DNA of 64,000 nt. Source: Bacteriovoracia bacterium (GTDB lineage: Bacteria > Bdellovibrionota > Bacteriovoracia > Bacteriovoracales > Bacteriovoracaceae). The stretch lies in contig JAUIIL010000009.1 in assembly GCA_030431635.1 (NCBI GenBank), forward strand, positions 105,864 to 169,863. Reading direction: 5' to 3'. The notes beneath the pieces were generated by a model. It worked only from the letters and a program-made list of their open reading frames with translations. It was not told the DNA's origin and made no database searches. Shown here in pieces: positions 61,876 to 64,000 of the stretch. Made by a program: the position numbers and the translations under genes. The stretch's first letter is position 1, and each line of letters starts with the position of its first letter.

Positions 61876-63095
61876 GCGAGTTTAATATCAATACTATTGT
61901 TAAAGACTTCCCCACCTTAGAAACAAAGATCTATGGTAAAAGACTCATCTATCTTGATAATGCTGCAACTAACCTCAAGCCTCGCAGTGTCATTAATTCT
62001 ATTCATGAATATTATTCTCAAGGAACTTCTAATGTTCACCGCGGTCTTCATTACTTAAGTGAAAAGGCCACTGATAAATATGAAATGACAAGAGATAAGA
62101 TAAAGAGCTTTATCAATGCAAGAGATCGCAAAGAGATTATCTTTACAAAAGGAACGACTGATTCTATTAACCTGGTGGCCGCCACCTATGGTCTTGAGTT
62201 TTTAAAAGAAGGAGATGAAATTCTTGTTTCAGAGATGGAGCATCACTCAAATATTGTGCCCTGGCAACTTTTGGCCAAAAAGACAGGAATTAAAATTAAA
62301 GTTATCCCTATTAATGATGAAGGAGAAATCCTACTAGAAGAATATGAAGCACTACTAAATGAGAAAACAAAACTAGTAAGCGTTGTTTATATTTCTAATG
62401 CTCTTGGGACTATCAACCCTATTAAGAAAATGATTGAGATGGCCCATCAGAAAGGGGCCAAGTTCTTAGTCGATGCGGCCCAGGCCATGGCCCATACTAA
62501 AATCGATGTTCAAGATCTTGATGCTGATTTCTTAGCTTTTTCTGCCCACAAAATGCTTGGCCCCACTGGAGTAGGAGCCCTCTACGCCAAAGAAGAATTA
62601 TTAGAGCAAATGCCTCCTTATCAAGGAGGAGGTGATATGATTGACGTTGTGAGTTTTGAAAAAACAACTTTCAACGATCTTCCCTATAAGTTTGAAGCAG
62701 GAACACCTAATATTAGTGGTGTCATTGCTCTTTTTCACGCTATTGAGTACTTAGAAAAAATTGGTCTTGAAAATATTATTTCTTATGAGGATGAACTCCT
62801 TCAATATGGAACAAAACGCTTGCAGGAAATTGATGGTTTAAAAATTATCGGTATCGCAAAAAAGAAGACCTCTATTCTCTCTTTTGCAATCAAGGATATT
62901 CATCCTCATGATCTGGCCACCTTTACAGATAAATTTGGCATTGCCATCAGAACAGGCCATCACTGTGCTCAACCCCTGATGAAAAGAATGGGTGTTGTGG
63001 CCACAACCAGGGCTTCTCTGTCTTTGTATAATACGAAAAAAGATATCGATGAACTCATTTATGCTTTAAAAAAAGCAGAGGAAATTTTTAGGTAA
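61872..63095 (+). CDS. sufS: Cysteine desulfurase SufS
   Basis: 407 aa. Group II desulfurase: RLIYLDNAATNLKPRSVI start, NVHRGLHYLSEKATDKYE, EHHSNIVPWQ, DFLAFSAHKMLGPTGVGALY with the PLP lysine, and RTGHHCAQPLMKRMG with the catalytic Cys on a short loop, as in SufS. It releases sulfur from cysteine as persulfide. No SufE or SufU partner is in the window, so one must be elsewhere or Nfu may receive sulfur indirectly. Confidence 0.97.
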   Translation: MSEFNINTIVKDFPTLETKIYGKRLIYLDNAATNLKPRSVINSIHEYYSQGTSNVHRGLHYLSEKATDKYEMTRDKIKSFINARDRKEIIFTKGTTDSINLVAATYGLEFLKEGDEILVSEMEHHSNIVPWQLLAKKTGIKIKVIPINDEGEILLEEYEALLNEKTKLVSVVYISNALGTINPIKKMIEMAHQKGAKFLVDAAQAMAHTKIDVQDLDADFLAFSAHKMLGPTGVGALYAKEELLEQMPPYQGGGDMIDVVSFEKTTFNDLPYKFEAGTPNISGVIALFHAIEYLEKIGLENIISYEDELLQYGTKRLQEIDGLKIIGIAKKKTSILSFAIKDIHPHDLATFTDKFGIAIRTGHHCAQPLMKRMGVVATTRASLSLYNTKKDIDELIYALKKAEEIFR

Positions 63096-63101
63096 AAAAA
63101 T

Positions 63102-63665
63102 ATGACCGAACTTAACATTACAGTACAGCCAACACCAAACCCAAACGCTCTTAAATTTATCATGCATAGCCCTGTAAAAACAAAGGGGAAAAGCAGCTAT
63201 AGGAGCTTAGAAGATTGTCTGCATAACCCTCTAGCTGAAGCCCTTTTTGCTTTAAGAGGAGTTGACCAACTTCATTTTTTCCAAGACGTCATCACTATCA
63301 GTAAGTTTAACTTTGCTAGGTGGGATGAGCTAGAAGAAGAAGTTTTGAAAGTCTTAAGAGAGAAATTCCCTGAGCACAACCCCGATTTTAAAGAGCATGA
63401 TCCTGAAGTTGCGAGAAGGGAAGCCCTACCTGAAGATGTCAGAAAAATTGAAGAGATACTTGACCTTCAAATTAGACCAGGGCTTCAAAATGATGGTGGA
63501 GACTTAAGCGTTCTAGACTATAAAGACAATATTCTCATTGTGAAATATCAAGGGGCTTGTGGAACATGTCCAAGTGCAACCACAGGAACCCTTCATGCTA
63601 TTACCAGCATTTTAAGAGATCAATTCAACGAGAATATTGAAGTTTATACTGCTCCTGAGTACTAA
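63102..63665 (+). CDS. Nfu-type Fe-S carrier
   Basis: 187 aa. The N-terminal Nfu_N domain (ITVQPTPNPNALKFIMHSPV, then LFALRGVDQLHFFQDVITIS) joins a C-terminal NifU-like domain (EILDLQIRPGLQNDGGDL, then YQGACGTCPSATTGTLHAI) with Cys153 and Cys156 that bridge a [4Fe-4S] cluster between two subunits. It delivers clusters to target proteins. Last gene of the suf operon, 6 bp after sufS; this fusion is the mitochondrial/cyanobacterial-like Nfu architecture. Confidence 0.93.
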   Translation: MTELNITVQPTPNPNALKFIMHSPVKTKGKSSYRSLEDCLHNPLAEALFALRGVDQLHFFQDVITISKFNFARWDELEEEVLKVLREKFPEHNPDFKEHDPEVARREALPEDVRKIEEILDLQIRPGLQNDGGDLSVLDYKDNILIVKYQGACGTCPSATTGTLHAITSILRDQFNENIEVYTAPEY

Positions 63666-63763
63666 AACTGATACTGGTTTGAAAATCCAAGGTTAAACCT
63701 TTTTATTTAAGATTGAAAGAAACTGGACTCTTTAACAAATAAGGTTGTTCTATTTACTGGTCA

Positions 63764-64000
63764 TCAGGGGTCTAAGGACCCTGGGTTCTGGTTTAACCGG
63801 TAGATAAGAGCTCCTACTTCATCTGCTTGTTTGATGAGTTCAGTTTGATTTAAAATATCTAAAACAGCTTGAACTTCTCTTAAGCTGCCAAGAGCTATTG
63901 AATAAAAGCGTCTTCTATCTTTGACAGTCGCTTTTCCACATCCTTCTGCGAGATTAAGACAAATACTAAGGCTCGCTCTCTCAAGTTGATCTCTCATCGC
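63764..64000 (-). CDS. Partial four-helix bundle protein (23S rRNA IVS-type)
   Basis: The visible 77 codons contain MRDQLERASLSICLNLAEGC, then DRRRFYSIALGSLREVQAVL, the core of the four-helix bundle (S23/IVS) family, whose members are about 115-120 aa. The N-terminal ~35 residues lie beyond the right edge, since the frame stays open there. The family is found inside some 23S rRNA genes and also as free-standing genes; here no rRNA is nearby. Function unknown. Confidence 0.85.
   Translation of the reverse strand, partial: AMRDQLERASLSICLNLAEGCGKATVKDRRRFYSIALGSLREVQAVLDILNQTELIKQADEVGALIYRLNQNPGSLDP

Overview
This window is one stretch of an AT-rich, low-GC bacterial chromosome. It is densely packed with genes on both strands, and many neighbouring genes overlap by a few bases or are convergent with no spacer. 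The content is a mix of housekeeping genes and a very large number of orphan exported proteins with signal peptides or lipoboxes. It also has a histone-like SWIB protein, a short type IIA topoisomerase pair, a ccsBA-type cytochrome c maturation pair, HD-GYP and pseudo-receiver proteins and a long PutA. This fits a Bdellovibrionota member of the Bacteriovorax/Halobacteriovorax type. That placement is inference from gene style; no rRNA lies in the window.

Layout. 1-9 kb: a partial EamA-like transporter, two exported proteins (one with a papain-like triad), a repeat-bearing lipoprotein paired with an OmpA-family barrel, and further envelope proteins. 8.6-12.3 kb looks like accessory DNA. It holds two XRE-type HTH proteins flanking a GNAT/LuxI-like protein, then a nucleotidyltransferase plus ribbon-helix-helix pair with a perfect 30-bp operator over its promoter. 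12.3-17.5 kb: exported proteins, a class IV-like histone deacetylase, a sterol-desaturase-family enzyme, and a 52-aa exported peptide gene that the long frame across it hides.

17.6-18.7 kb is the most striking part: a 38-bp near-perfect palindrome whose 28-bp core has the architecture of a dif site (11+6+11). It carries the same 14-bp centre as E. coli dif and lies 18 bp upstream of a complete Xer-type tyrosine recombinase gene. A consensus-like promoter overlaps the site, so the recombinase probably controls its own expression. Strand preference and a rough G/C bias appear to change around here, so this may be the chromosome terminus.

18.7-34 kb: a minus-strand operon (winged-helix protein, TrmK-like methyltransferase, pseudo-receiver/PilZ-like protein, three tiny genes), a polysaccharide deacetylase, proC-putA, an HD-GYP protein, the SWIB protein and a cytochrome c. 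34-54 kb: the ResB/CcsA cytochrome c assembly pair, a run of very large exported proteins, a transaldolase-family aldolase, three putative zinc metalloproteases, and parC-parE. 54-64 kb: argS, a caspase-like exported protein, and a full suf operon (Rrf2 regulator, sufBCDS, nfu) for Fe-S cluster assembly. A partial four-helix-bundle (IVS-type) gene closes the window.
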